DNA of 7,460 nucleotides. It comes from Cytophagales bacterium (GTDB lineage Bacteria > Bacteroidota > Bacteroidia > Cytophagales > Cyclobacteriaceae). The notes beneath the pieces are model-generated. The model saw nothing but the letters and a program-made list of their open reading frames with translations. It ran no database searches and was not told the origin of the DNA. Both the position numbers and the translations under genes were made by a program. The stretch covers positions 1 to 7,460 of the forward strand of contig DPSB01000551.1 in NCBI GenBank assembly GCA_003537495.1. Reading direction: 5' to 3'. This document shows, piece after piece, positions 1 to 6,151 of the stretch; position 1 is the stretch's first letter; each line of letters begins with the position of its first letter.

Positions 1-158
1 TCGGCTGTATAAATTACCCACACCGTGAAACCAAGGGCAACAATTCCATACACACGAACTGGTGCCAATAATTGCTTAGAGAAAAACAAAGCTGTGATCA
101 CAGCACCAATTGCTACATCCAGGCTAAGGAGGTTGATAATACGATAGGCGCTGAGCAT
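1..158 (-). CDS. Partial membrane protein, possibly UbiA-like prenyltransferase family (5' end only)
   Basis: This is the N-terminal 52 codons of a gene that runs off the left edge of the window. It starts at ATG 158-156 and stays open to base 1. The protein begins MLSAYRIINLLSLDVAIGAV and is hydrophobic, with two likely membrane helices (about residues 12-26 and 37-52). The end, with GFTVWVIYTA, resembles from memory a Bacteroidota family of small integral membrane proteins annotated as UbiA-like, in which an Asp-rich motif follows; that motif would lie outside the window. The start codon sits only 2-3 bases after the T-tract of the atp operon terminator, so there is little room for a separate promoter. 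It may be read by terminator read-through or from a promoter inside atpG. The gene is real with good confidence; the family name is tentative. Confidence 0.6.
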   Translation of the reverse strand, partial: MLSAYRIINLLSLDVAIGAVITALFFSKQLLAPVRVYGIVALGFTVWVIYTA

Positions 159-160
159 GG

Positions 161-200
161 ATAAAAATAAAAAAGCTCTCAGGTATTCCCGAGAGCTTTT
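161..200 (-). terminator. Intrinsic terminator of the atp operon
   Basis: A perfect 10-bp inverted repeat (171-180 aaaagctctc and 191-200 gagagctttt) encloses a 10-nt loop. On the minus strand it is followed by a T-rich run (TTTTTTATTTTTAT, ending at 161). It lies 20 bp after the atpG stop codon. This is the classical shape of a rho-independent terminator and marks the 3' end of the atp transcript. On the plus strand only four T residues follow the stem before ggg, so it is mainly a minus-strand terminator. Confidence 0.9.
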
Positions 201-220
201 GGGTATTGATTTTGTCTTTA

Positions 221-1099
221 TTATGCTGACTTCAACGCTTCGCCCCCAGCCACATTTTCCAGAATCTCTTTTGTAATAGCGGCCTGGCGTGTGCGGTTGT
301 AGGTGAGTTTCAAATCTTTAAGCAACTCGCCTGCGTTTTCAGTAGCCTTATCCATAGCTGTCATCCGGGCACCGTTCTCAGCGGCATTAGAATCCAACAC
401 GGCTTTGTACAACTGAATTTTTAACGCTTTAGGAACAAGCCCATTAACAATCTCTTCCTGATTTGGCATGTAGATATAATCTACTTCCTGCTTTGTGCTT
501 CCTTTGGCTACAGGCAACACAGGCAAAAATTGTTCGGTGCGCAAAATCTGAGTAGCTACGTTTTTAAATTCGTTATATACAATTTCAATTTTATCGTAAC
601 GACCCGCTTTAAACTCTTCCATTAAAAATTCACCCGCTTGCGCTACACCATCGTACGAAAGCCCTTGGAAAACATTCCAAAAGCTACTTTCCATTTTGAA
701 GTTACGCTTAGCAAAAAACTCAAATGCTTTTTTACCAAGGGGCAGAATGGTTACGTTGCCTTTGGCAGCCTGCACACTGTATTTTTCGGTAATCAGTTTT
801 GAAGCCGCTTTAATTATCGTGCTGTTGAACGAGCCACATAGTCCACGATCGGAACTAACCACTACCAACAATACATTCTCAACCGGCCGTTGTTTGCTGT
901 ACCACGCTTGCTCATCCTGGCCTGCAGCCGAAAGGTTTTGAAATAACCCGGTAAGTTTTTGCGCATACGGACGCATCTGGGTAATGCGTTCCTGAGATTT
1001 TCTCAACTTGGCAGCCGCCACCATTTTCATGGCTTTGGTAATCTGCTGCGTAGAGATTACTGAGGTTATTCTGCTTTTAACTTCCTTTAAGCTAGGCAT
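221..1099 (-). CDS. atpG: F-type ATP synthase gamma subunit
   Basis: This encodes the central rotor shaft of F1, which turns inside the alpha3-beta3 ring and links it to the c-ring. The 292-residue product has the usual family length. It starts MPSLKEVKSRI, the standard N-terminal helix, and continues with QQITKAMKMVAAAKL. The globular Rossmann-like part carries SSDRGLCG at residues 82-89. The C-terminal helix holds the conserved ARMTAMDKATENA stretch (about 244-256) and the family signature ITKEILENVAGGEAL at 275-289. The start ATG lies 18 bp after the atpA stop, with an A-rich leader and no Shine-Dalgarno. It is the last gene of the atp operon, followed by a strong terminator. Nothing in the protein looks broken. 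Confidence 0.97.
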   Translation of the reverse strand: MPSLKEVKSRITSVISTQQITKAMKMVAAAKLRKSQERITQMRPYAQKLTGLFQNLSAAGQDEQAWYSKQRPVENVLLVVVSSDRGLCGSFNSTIIKAASKLITEKYSVQAAKGNVTILPLGKKAFEFFAKRNFKMESSFWNVFQGLSYDGVAQAGEFLMEEFKAGRYDKIEIVYNEFKNVATQILRTEQFLPVLPVAKGSTKQEVDYIYMPNQEEIVNGLVPKALKIQLYKAVLDSNAAENGARMTAMDKATENAGELLKDLKLTYNRTRQAAITKEILENVAGGEALKSA

Positions 1100-1117
1100 A
1101 TCTTAATTTTCGATGTT

Positions 1118-2752
1118 TCAATTCTCAATTAGCCAATAAAACCCATTGACAAATTGGGCTAATTGAACATTGGCTAATTGGTATTTAGATGCTAACTCCG
1201 TTGCAACTTTCTTAATCAAATCCACATCGGCATCATCAAATTTACCGGCACGGAAATTATCCAGTGTTTGCTTGTTCTGAGCGCGCAATAATTCAATAAA
1301 TTCCTTTTCGAATTCTTTCACCTTATTAACCGGCACCCGGTCGATGTAACCACGTGTAGAAGCGAGGATCATCGCTACTTGTTCTTCAACAGGAACGGGT
1401 GCGTATTGTGGTTGTTTCAATACTTCGGTATTTCTACGACCACGTTCAATAGTCAATTTAGTAGCCGCATCAAGGTCGGAACCGAACTTGGCAAACGCTT
1501 CCAATTCGCGGAACTGTGCCTGATCCAACTTTAAAGTACCGGCAACTTTCTTCATGGATTTAATCTGGGCATTACCACCCACACGCGATACCGAAATACC
1601 TACGTTAATGGCCGGACGGATACCGGAGTTAAATAAGTTGGTCTCCAAAAATATCTGACCATCGGTAATCGAGATAACGTTTGTCGGGATATAAGCCGAA
1701 ACGTCATTCGCCTGGGTTTCAATAATAGGAAGTGCTGTTAATGAACCACCACCTTTTACCACTCCTTTTAAAGAAGCGGGAAGATCGTTCATGTTAGAAG
1801 CGATACCATCGTTGTTGATGATCTTAGCGGCACGTTCCAATAAGCGTGAGTGCAGATAGAACACATCGCCCGGATAAGCTTCGCGTCCTGGAGGTCTGCG
1901 TAACAACAAAGACACTTCGCGGTAAGCAACAGCCTGCTTGGAAAGGTCATCGTAAATTACCAATGCCGGACGGCCGGTATCGCGGAAGAACTCGCCAATA
2001 GCGGCACCGGTAAACGGAGCAAAGAATTGCATCGGAGCCGGATCTGAAGCCGAAGCCGAAACAATTACAGTATATTTTAAAGCACCTGCTTTTTCTAAAG
2101 TTGCAGCCACGTTAGCTACCGTAGAAGCTTTCTGACCTACGGCTACGTAGATACAATAAACGGTTTCACCTTTTTCGTAAAATTCTTTTTGGTTGATGAT
2201 GGCATCAATCGCAACAGCTGTTTTACCAGTTTGACGATCGCCAATGATCAACTCGCGCTGTCCGCGACCAATCGGAATCATCGCATCAATAGCTTTTATA
2301 CCCGTTTGAAGTGGTTCATTAACCGGCTGGCGGAAAATTACACCTGGGGCTTTGCGCTCCAATGGCATTTCATAAAGCTGACCTTCAACCGGCCCTTTGC
2401 CATCAATTGGTTGTGCAAGTGTGTTTACTACACGACCCAACAAACCATCGCCTGCTTTGATAGAAGCAATCTGGCCGGTACGTTTTACAGTAGCACCTTC
2501 TTTAATTCCTTTACCATCGCCCAACAATACAGCACCCACGTTATCTTCTTCCAGGTTAAGCACAAGGGCCTTTAAGCCATTCTCAAACTCAACCAACTCA
2601 CCCGCTTGTGCTTTTGTAAGTCCGTAAATACGGGCCACACCGTCACCAATGGTAAGTACGGTACCTACTTCTTGTAATTCAGTAGCAGTACGCGATTGTG
2701 AAAGTTGTTCGCGAAGTATTGCTGAGATTTCTTCCGGTCTGATTTCTGCCAT
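1118..2752 (-). CDS. atpA: F-type ATP synthase alpha subunit with a repeat-encoded C-terminal tail
   Basis: This is the non-catalytic nucleotide-binding subunit of F1. The 544-residue product has the N-terminal beta-barrel (about 1-95), the P-loop GDRQTGKT at 171-178, the DD pair after VIY at 268-269, the [16 protein letters not shown] region (333-348), and the arginine that reaches into the beta catalytic site within ISVSRVGG (R390). The C-terminal helical domain ends naturally near ELASKY (519-524). Relatives are usually about 500-530 residues and stop about there. Here the frame continues for 20 codons, Q525 to N544, which coincide with an inverted repeat at 1126-1180, so the tail looks acquired. 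The leader has no Shine-Dalgarno. The gene is separated from atpH by 159 bp holding two palindromic repeats and from atpG by 18 bp. Confidence 0.97.
   Translation of the reverse strand: MAEIRPEEISAILREQLSQSRTATELQEVGTVLTIGDGVARIYGLTKAQAGELVEFENGLKALVLNLEEDNVGAVLLGDGKGIKEGATVKRTGQIASIKAGDGLLGRVVNTLAQPIDGKGPVEGQLYEMPLERKAPGVIFRQPVNEPLQTGIKAIDAMIPIGRGQRELIIGDRQTGKTAVAIDAIINQKEFYEKGETVYCIYVAVGQKASTVANVAATLEKAGALKYTVIVSASASDPAPMQFFAPFTGAAIGEFFRDTGRPALVIYDDLSKQAVAYREVSLLLRRPPGREAYPGDVFYLHSRLLERAAKIINNDGIASNMNDLPASLKGVVKGGGSLTALPIIETQANDVSAYIPTNVISITDGQIFLETNLFNSGIRPAINVGISVSRVGGNAQIKSMKKVAGTLKLDQAQFRELEAFAKFGSDLDAATKLTIERGRRNTEVLKQPQYAPVPVEEQVAMILASTRGYIDRVPVNKVKEFEKEFIELLRAQNKQTLDNFRAGKFDDADVDLIKKVATELASKYQLANVQLAQFVNGFYWLIEN
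1126..1180. repeat. Inverted/direct repeat forming the 3' end of atpA
   Basis: A perfect 12-bp inverted repeat, caattagccaat at 1126-1137 and attggctaattg at 1169-1180, encloses 31 nt. A further near-copy, attgggctaattg at 1153-1165, is a direct repeat of the right arm with one extra g. On the minus strand the coding sequence of atpA runs through the whole element before meeting TGA at 1120-1118. Repeats of this AT-rich taattggctaatt kind resemble, from memory, material scattered between genes in Bacteroidota genomes; this was not searched. The transcript could fold here into a hairpin just ahead of the atpG start. Confidence 0.8.
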
Positions 2753-2787
2753 ATACTTTTAATTCAAAATTTTCTGTTTACTTTTTG

Positions 2788-2818
2788 CCTCACCCCTGCC
2801 CTCTCCAGAGGAGAGGGG
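2788..2818 (+). repeat. Palindromic repeat unit, copy 1
   Basis: The 31-nt unit reads cctcacccct, then g, then a 20-nt part ending ggagagggg. It contains an 8-bp perfect hairpin (2799-2806 with 2810-2817, loop aga). Translation of such units yields a peptide like PLSSGEGLGVR, which I recall from spurious Bacteroidota ORFs; that supports a dispersed repeat family but was not searched. Confidence 0.75.
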
Positions 2819-2878
2819 TTGGTTCGAGTTATATTATTACTGTCAATTCAAAAATTTATTCTCTCATCCGCCTATGTT

Positions 2879-2911
2879 CCCCTCTCCTCTGGAGAGGGGT
2901 TAGGGGTGAGG
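2879..2911 (-). repeat. Palindromic repeat unit, copy 2 (abuts atpH stop)
   Basis: This is the same unit in inverted orientation, 33 nt long, with linker aac instead of g. It contains a 9-bp perfect hairpin (2879-2887 with 2891-2899, loop tct). Its end at 2911 is directly adjacent to the TGA stop codon of atpH (2914-2912). Confidence 0.75.
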
Positions 2912-3472
2912 TCAAAATTCTTTTACGAAAGGGTTTTCACTGAACTTCAGTTTCAACGCCTTGAGTTTACTTTTTACAGAAGCATCTATCTGGCGGTCGC
3001 CTACATTCAACACAAAACCACCAATCATATCTTTATCTACTTTCTCTTCCAGTTCAACTTCTTTTTTATGACTCAGTTCTTTTACCAGCAACTCAATCTC
3101 GCTGCGTAGTTTGGCATCCAAAGGTTGAGTAGTTGTAACAGAAGCTTTTCCAATACCTTTAAAATCGTTGTAGGCAACATGAAACTCGCTGGCAATAGCG
3201 GGTAAAAGTGGCTCACGATTTTTCTTTGTCAGGATTTCGATAATGCCCATGGTAAGCGGATGTACTTTCCCTTTGAATAAAGTTTCGAGTACTGCACGCT
3301 TTTTTTCGTGACGAACAATCGGGCTCTTCAGCATCAACACAAAATCGCGGCTGTTGCGACACACCTGAGCAAACAGTTGCATATCCTGATGAACAGGTTC
3401 CAACGCGTTTTGCTGCACGGCCAGGCCAAGCAGTGATTTTACGTATCGGGAAGCAACGCGTGAATCGGTCAT
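2912..3472 (-). CDS. atpH: F-type ATP synthase delta subunit
   Basis: This encodes the peripheral-stalk cap that joins the b subunits to the top of alpha3-beta3 (OSCP in mitochondria). The 186-residue product has the usual length. It starts with the family's N-terminal helix containing VASRYVKSLL (residues 6-15), has the LKSPIVRHEKK segment at 48-58, and ends with the conserved C-terminal motif DMIGGFVLNVGDRQIDASV (148-166). The start ATG lies 3 bp after the atpF stop codon, so translation is probably coupled. The TGA stop is immediately followed by a palindromic repeat, so the last residues (NPFVKEF) lie at the edge of an insertion-like element but look normal. Confidence 0.96.
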   Translation of the reverse strand: MTDSRVASRYVKSLLGLAVQQNALEPVHQDMQLFAQVCRNSRDFVLMLKSPIVRHEKKRAVLETLFKGKVHPLTMGIIEILTKKNREPLLPAIASEFHVAYNDFKGIGKASVTTTQPLDAKLRSEIELLVKELSHKKEVELEEKVDKDMIGGFVLNVGDRQIDASVKSKLKALKLKFSENPFVKEF

Positions 3473-3475
3473 GGA

Positions 3476-3970
3476 TTAGTTCAGCTTAAGTTCTTTGATA
3501 TAGGCTTCGGCCAGCTCTTTCTGAGCTTTGTCGTCAGCCAAATTTTTCTTGATCAATTTTTCGGCTACTTCAAGGGAGAAAGCAGCTACTTGTGCTTTTA
3601 CATCGCGCAACGCGGCATTCTTTTCAGTTTGAATAACTGCCTTTGCATCTTCAATAATTTTATCTGCGGTTTTCTTAGCATCAACCTGTGCCTGATCGTG
3701 CATTTGATTAGCCGCTTCGCGCGCAACCTTCAAGATTTTATCGCGTTCTTCACGGGCTTCGCGCAAAAGTTTTTCATTGTCGGCTTTCAGGTTAGCCATT
3801 TCTTTTTTGGCTTGCTCGGCTGAGTCCAATGCCTGTTGGATAGATTGTTCACGTTCTTTAAGCGAACCCAGTATTGGTTTCCAGGCAAGCTTGGCTAATA
3901 AAACAATCAACAGCAAGAAAATGAATGCTTGCCAGATAATGAGGCCGGGGCCGGGGGTTAGTAAATCCAT
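3476..3970 (-). CDS. atpF: F-type ATP synthase b subunit
   Basis: This is the membrane-anchored peripheral stalk that stops the F1 head from turning with the rotor. The 164-residue product has one N-terminal membrane helix (about 9-28, within LIIWQAFIFLLLIVLLAKLAW), followed by the typical KPI turn and a long charged heptad-rich helix (about 35-140) rich in Ala, Lys, Glu and Gln, which forms the dimeric coiled coil. The C-terminal part (VAEKLIKKNL, about 135-144) contacts the delta subunit. Only one b-type gene is visible, which suggests a b2 homodimer. The 87-bp gap to atpE upstream contains a terminator-like hairpin, and the leader has no Shine-Dalgarno. Confidence 0.96.
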   Translation of the reverse strand: MDLLTPGPGLIIWQAFIFLLLIVLLAKLAWKPILGSLKEREQSIQQALDSAEQAKKEMANLKADNEKLLREAREERDKILKVAREAANQMHDQAQVDAKKTADKIIEDAKAVIQTEKNAALRDVKAQVAAFSLEVAEKLIKKNLADDKAQKELAEAYIKELKLN

Positions 3971-4012
3971 AGTACTTTGTTTTACCTAAACTTTGTGTCG
4001 AATTGGAAGTTC

Positions 4013-4052
4013 AAAAAGACTGCCTTGATCCATTACCAAGGCTAGTCTTTTT
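4013..4052 (-). terminator. Hairpin with U-tract after atpE, probable partial terminator or 3' stabiliser
   Basis: A near-perfect 15-bp stem (4013-4027 with 4037-4052, one bulged base at 4043) encloses a 9-nt loop. On the minus strand the stem ends GTCTTTTTG, giving a short U-tract. It starts 5 nt after the atpE stop codon and lies 42 bp before atpF. Because its outer arms are A and T runs, it is symmetrical and could work on either strand. Inside an operon it cannot stop all transcripts; partial termination or protection of an atpB-atpE 3' end is inferred. Confidence 0.75.
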
Positions 4053-4057
4053 AATTT

Positions 4058-4315
<258 letters not shown>

Positions 4316-4367
4316 TTAAGTTAAACACACCCGCGACTACTGCCGAGGGATTTCTTTAATGCTATTT

Positions 4368-5396
4368 TTAATGATCGTGTCCGTGATCGGCTACAGCCAT
4401 GCCAATGTACATCGATGAGAACATCGTGAATACATAAGCCTGAATACCGGCCACCAATAACTCAATCAGGTTTATAAACAATACAATCAATGATGAGCCA
4501 ATGCCCACCGCATAACTTCCGAATATAAAAGCAAGACAAATCAAGCTTAACAACACGATGTGCCCAGCCGTAATCGCCACAAACAAACGAATCATCAAGG
4601 AGAATGGCTTGGTAAAAATTCCAATGATTTCTACTGGCAGGATTACAATGCGTAATGGAAGTGGTACACCAGGGGTCCAGAAAATATGACCCCAATAGCC
4701 TTTGTTCCCATTAAAGTTTGTAATCAAAAACGTGAACACCGCCAACGTCATCGTTACCGCGATATTCCCGGTAAGGTTACCTGCGCCTGGCAACAAACCC
4801 AATAAGTTTCCGAACAGGATAAAGAAAAACAGGGTAAGCATGTACGGCATAAAGCGATCGTAATGATGCCCGATGTTAGGCTTCACAATCTCATCGCGTA
4901 CAAATAAAATGATGGGTTCAAAGAAAGATTGTAAACCGGTTGGCGCTTTGCCGTGGTTCTTTTTAAAGCCTTTAGCTACTGATGTAAATACAAATAATAA
5001 TAACGCAGCATTTATAAACAGCATGGCTACGTTTTTGGTGATGGACAGATCCAGAACCGCTTTACCCGAATCAGCCAACGTAATATGGTTGTGATCTAAT
5101 TTATAACCGTTGTATTCAATAGCATTGTGATGCTCATCATAAAACCGGCTTGAAGAGAATACATCCAGACCTTTTTCAGAAGAATAGACAATTACCGGCA
5201 ACGGCATTACTAACCAATCGGCAAAGTGCCATTGGTGGTCGTCCATTACGTGGTGCAGAATTACTTCACTGGCATTAAAAGGTTCGGCTTCATGGCCCGG
5301 CTCTTCGGCCGCCAAAACTGTTGAAAACATGCCTGAAAAAGCGATCAGAATAAGGGCGAAAAACGTTGATTTAGTGGCAAAAAACGGCTTTTTCAT
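4368..5396 (-). CDS. atpB: F-type ATP synthase a subunit (long form with signal peptide)
   Basis: This stator subunit provides the two half-channels for protons beside the c-ring. The 342-residue product is about 70 longer than the E. coli protein. The extra part is an N-terminal signal-like segment (about 5-29, FFALILIAF then VLAA) and a His- and acid-rich domain of about 90 residues (about 31-118) before the first membrane helix (about 121-140). The essential arginine is R270 in KPFSLMIRLFVAITAGH. H279 and E312 occupy the positions of E. coli E219 and H245, the swapped arrangement also known in mitochondria. Q319 matches E. coli Q252. A274 stands where Asn (E. coli N214) is usual. The tail ends HGHDH. 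A good -7 promoter box lies 33 bp upstream. Confidence 0.96.
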   Translation of the reverse strand: MKKPFFATKSTFFALILIAFSGMFSTVLAAEEPGHEAEPFNASEVILHHVMDDHQWHFADWLVMPLPVIVYSSEKGLDVFSSSRFYDEHHNAIEYNGYKLDHNHITLADSGKAVLDLSITKNVAMLFINAALLLFVFTSVAKGFKKNHGKAPTGLQSFFEPIILFVRDEIVKPNIGHHYDRFMPYMLTLFFFILFGNLLGLLPGAGNLTGNIAVTMTLAVFTFLITNFNGNKGYWGHIFWTPGVPLPLRIVILPVEIIGIFTKPFSLMIRLFVAITAGHIVLLSLICLAFIFGSYAVGIGSSLIVLFINLIELLVAGIQAYVFTMFSSMYIGMAVADHGHDH

Positions 5397-5428
5397 CGCA
5401 GTCGGAACGGAGGCTTTTATTTGGACTG

Positions 5429-5436
5429 CAAAAGTA
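5429..5436 (-). promoter_or_regulatory. Bacteroidota-type -7 promoter box for atpB-E-F-H-A-G
   Basis: On the minus strand the bases read TACTTTTG followed by CAGTCC, a full match to the Bacteroidota primary sigma factor -7 consensus TAnnTTTG. Transcription would start near 5422, giving a leader of about 26 nt before the atpB ATG. The -33 element is weak: at the expected 19-nt spacing there is a T-run (within CATTTTTTTCAG) and not a clear TTG. The box lies in the only sizeable gap between the AtpI-like gene and atpB, which suggests that the core atp genes have their own promoter. Confidence 0.65.
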
Positions 5437-5492
5437 TCAATTAAACCATCTGAAAAAAATGTTTTGCCTGAATTTTGGAATTCAACAAGGTG

Positions 5493-5861
5493 TTATTGCC
5501 TCGGGCTTGTGCGCACGAGGTAAACAACCTCGGCAACCGTAAAAAGAATGTAGGTAATCAGGAACAAAGCCGCGGTGGATGCTGCCTGAACGGGGTTATC
5601 CCAAATCAGAAAAAATATAAAAGCCAGGCCGGCCAACATTTTCAAAGCAATGGAAAGCAGGTAGAATTGAACAAAAATCTGCGGCTGGCTTTTACGGATG
5701 CGCAACAGGTTAACTCCGATAATAAGCATGGCTACAAATAAAAAAACCAACACCTGAATCCACATGGCAGGCAAATTCCACCAAGCCTGGTAGGCACCAA
5801 ACCAAACCCCACCCAGCAAGGCTGCTAAAACCGTTAACATTATTATAAAGTAACGTAGCAT
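5493..5861 (-). CDS. AtpI-like four-helix membrane protein
   Basis: The 122-residue product has four predicted membrane helices (about 4-25, 33-54, 64-86 and 93-116), short loops, and a basic segment RIRK at 54-57. Length, helix number and position between atpZ and atpB match the ATP synthase subunit I (AtpI) group, whose members assist c-ring assembly or cation supply in other bacteria. Sequence similarity to classical AtpI is weak by eye, so the call rests mostly on context and topology. A membrane lysine (K74 in SIALKMLAGLAF) is a notable charge inside helix 3. Its ATG overlaps the atpZ stop codon by one base (TGATG), so translation is probably coupled. No terminator separates it from the atpB promoter region. 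Confidence 0.75.
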   Translation of the reverse strand: MLRYFIIMLTVLAALLGGVWFGAYQAWWNLPAMWIQVLVFLFVAMLIIGVNLLRIRKSQPQIFVQFYLLSIALKMLAGLAFIFFLIWDNPVQAASTAALFLITYILFTVAEVVYLVRTSPRQ

Positions 5862-6082
5862 CAGTCTTTGTTCAACGCGCGGTATAATTGGTACATCACT
5901 CCACCAAAAAGTACAAATACAAACGTGAGCAAAAAAACCGGAAACCGGAGGGCAAGGTATTGATCGAGCTTGTAGCCAAGCCAGGCGCCCACACCAATAG
6001 TTACCAGCATCTGCAAGCCCAGACCGCTGAACTTTGCAAACGAGTTGATTGGTTTGTTTTCGGGTTTATCTTCCTTGTTCAT
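5861..6082 (-). CDS. atpZ: AtpZ/AtpI family ATP synthase accessory protein
   Basis: The 73-residue product has a charged N-terminus (MNKEDKPENK) and two membrane helices (about 18-37 and 47-68) with the family-typical GAWLGYKLD motif at 32-40 at the end of helix 1. Members of this family are encoded next to F-type ATP synthase operons, and some have been linked to Mg2+ or Ca2+ uptake or to assembly of the synthase; the exact role here is inferred. The start ATG lies only 12 bp after the T-tract of the bactofilin terminator, leaving no obvious room for its own promoter. The stop codon TGA shares a base with the ATG of the AtpI-like gene. Confidence 0.82.
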   Translation of the reverse strand: MNKEDKPENKPINSFAKFSGLGLQMLVTIGVGAWLGYKLDQYLALRFPVFLLTFVFVLFGGVMYQLYRALNKD

Positions 6083-6094
6083 GGTATCGCTAAC

Positions 6095-6131
6095 AAAAAA
6101 GCCACAGTTCTGGTGCGCAGAAATGTGGCTT
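6095..6131 (-). terminator. Intrinsic terminator of the M23-bactofilin unit
   Basis: An 8-bp outer stem (6099-6106 aagccaca with 6124-6131 tgtggctt) continues, after one g/a mismatch, into a 5-bp inner stem (6108-6112 with 6118-6122) and a 5-nt loop. On the minus strand it ends in a run of six T (6100-6095). It starts about 20 bp after the bactofilin stop codon. On the plus strand no T-tract follows, so it is directional. Confidence 0.9.
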
Positions 6132-6151
6132 CGTATAAAGTTATTTCTTTC

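Larger units (their letters stand above)
2788..2911. repeat. Compound inverted-repeat element between atpH and atpA
   Basis: Two copies of a GC-rich palindromic unit (2788-2818 and 2879-2911) face each other around a 60-bp AT-rich centre with no coding potential. The copies match over 30 bases and differ only in the linker (g in one, aac in the other). The pair could form a long stem of about 30 bp in the mRNA, or two separate short hairpins. It fills most of the 159-bp atpH-atpA gap in an operon whose other internal gaps are 3 to 87 bp. The structure resembles a REP pair or a small non-autonomous mobile element. No transposase and no convincing target-site duplication is present. Confidence 0.8.

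Noticed and set aside
2189..2575. Plus-strand open frame of 128 codons inside atpA
   Set aside because: It is antisense to the P-loop domain of a strongly conserved gene, with no family features.
2830..2860. TTGACA-like box on the minus strand within the repeat centre as a promoter for atpA
   Set aside because: No matching -10 or TAnnTTTG box lies at a suitable spacing; in this phylum a sigma70-type TTGACA alone is weak evidence.
2819..3109. Plus-strand open frame of 96 codons across the repeat and the atpH 3' end
   Set aside because: It runs antisense to atpH, and its early part translates the palindromic repeat (PLSSGEGLGVR), a typical spurious product of such repeats.
4462..4695. Minus-strand frame of 77 codons inside atpB
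   Set aside because: It is an alternative frame of a confident a-subunit gene and looks like translated noise.
5500..5545. Small inverted repeats cctcg/cgagg at the end of the AtpI-like gene
   Set aside because: The stems are only 5 bp and mostly within coding sequence, with no T-tract after them on the minus strand, so there is no support for a terminator.
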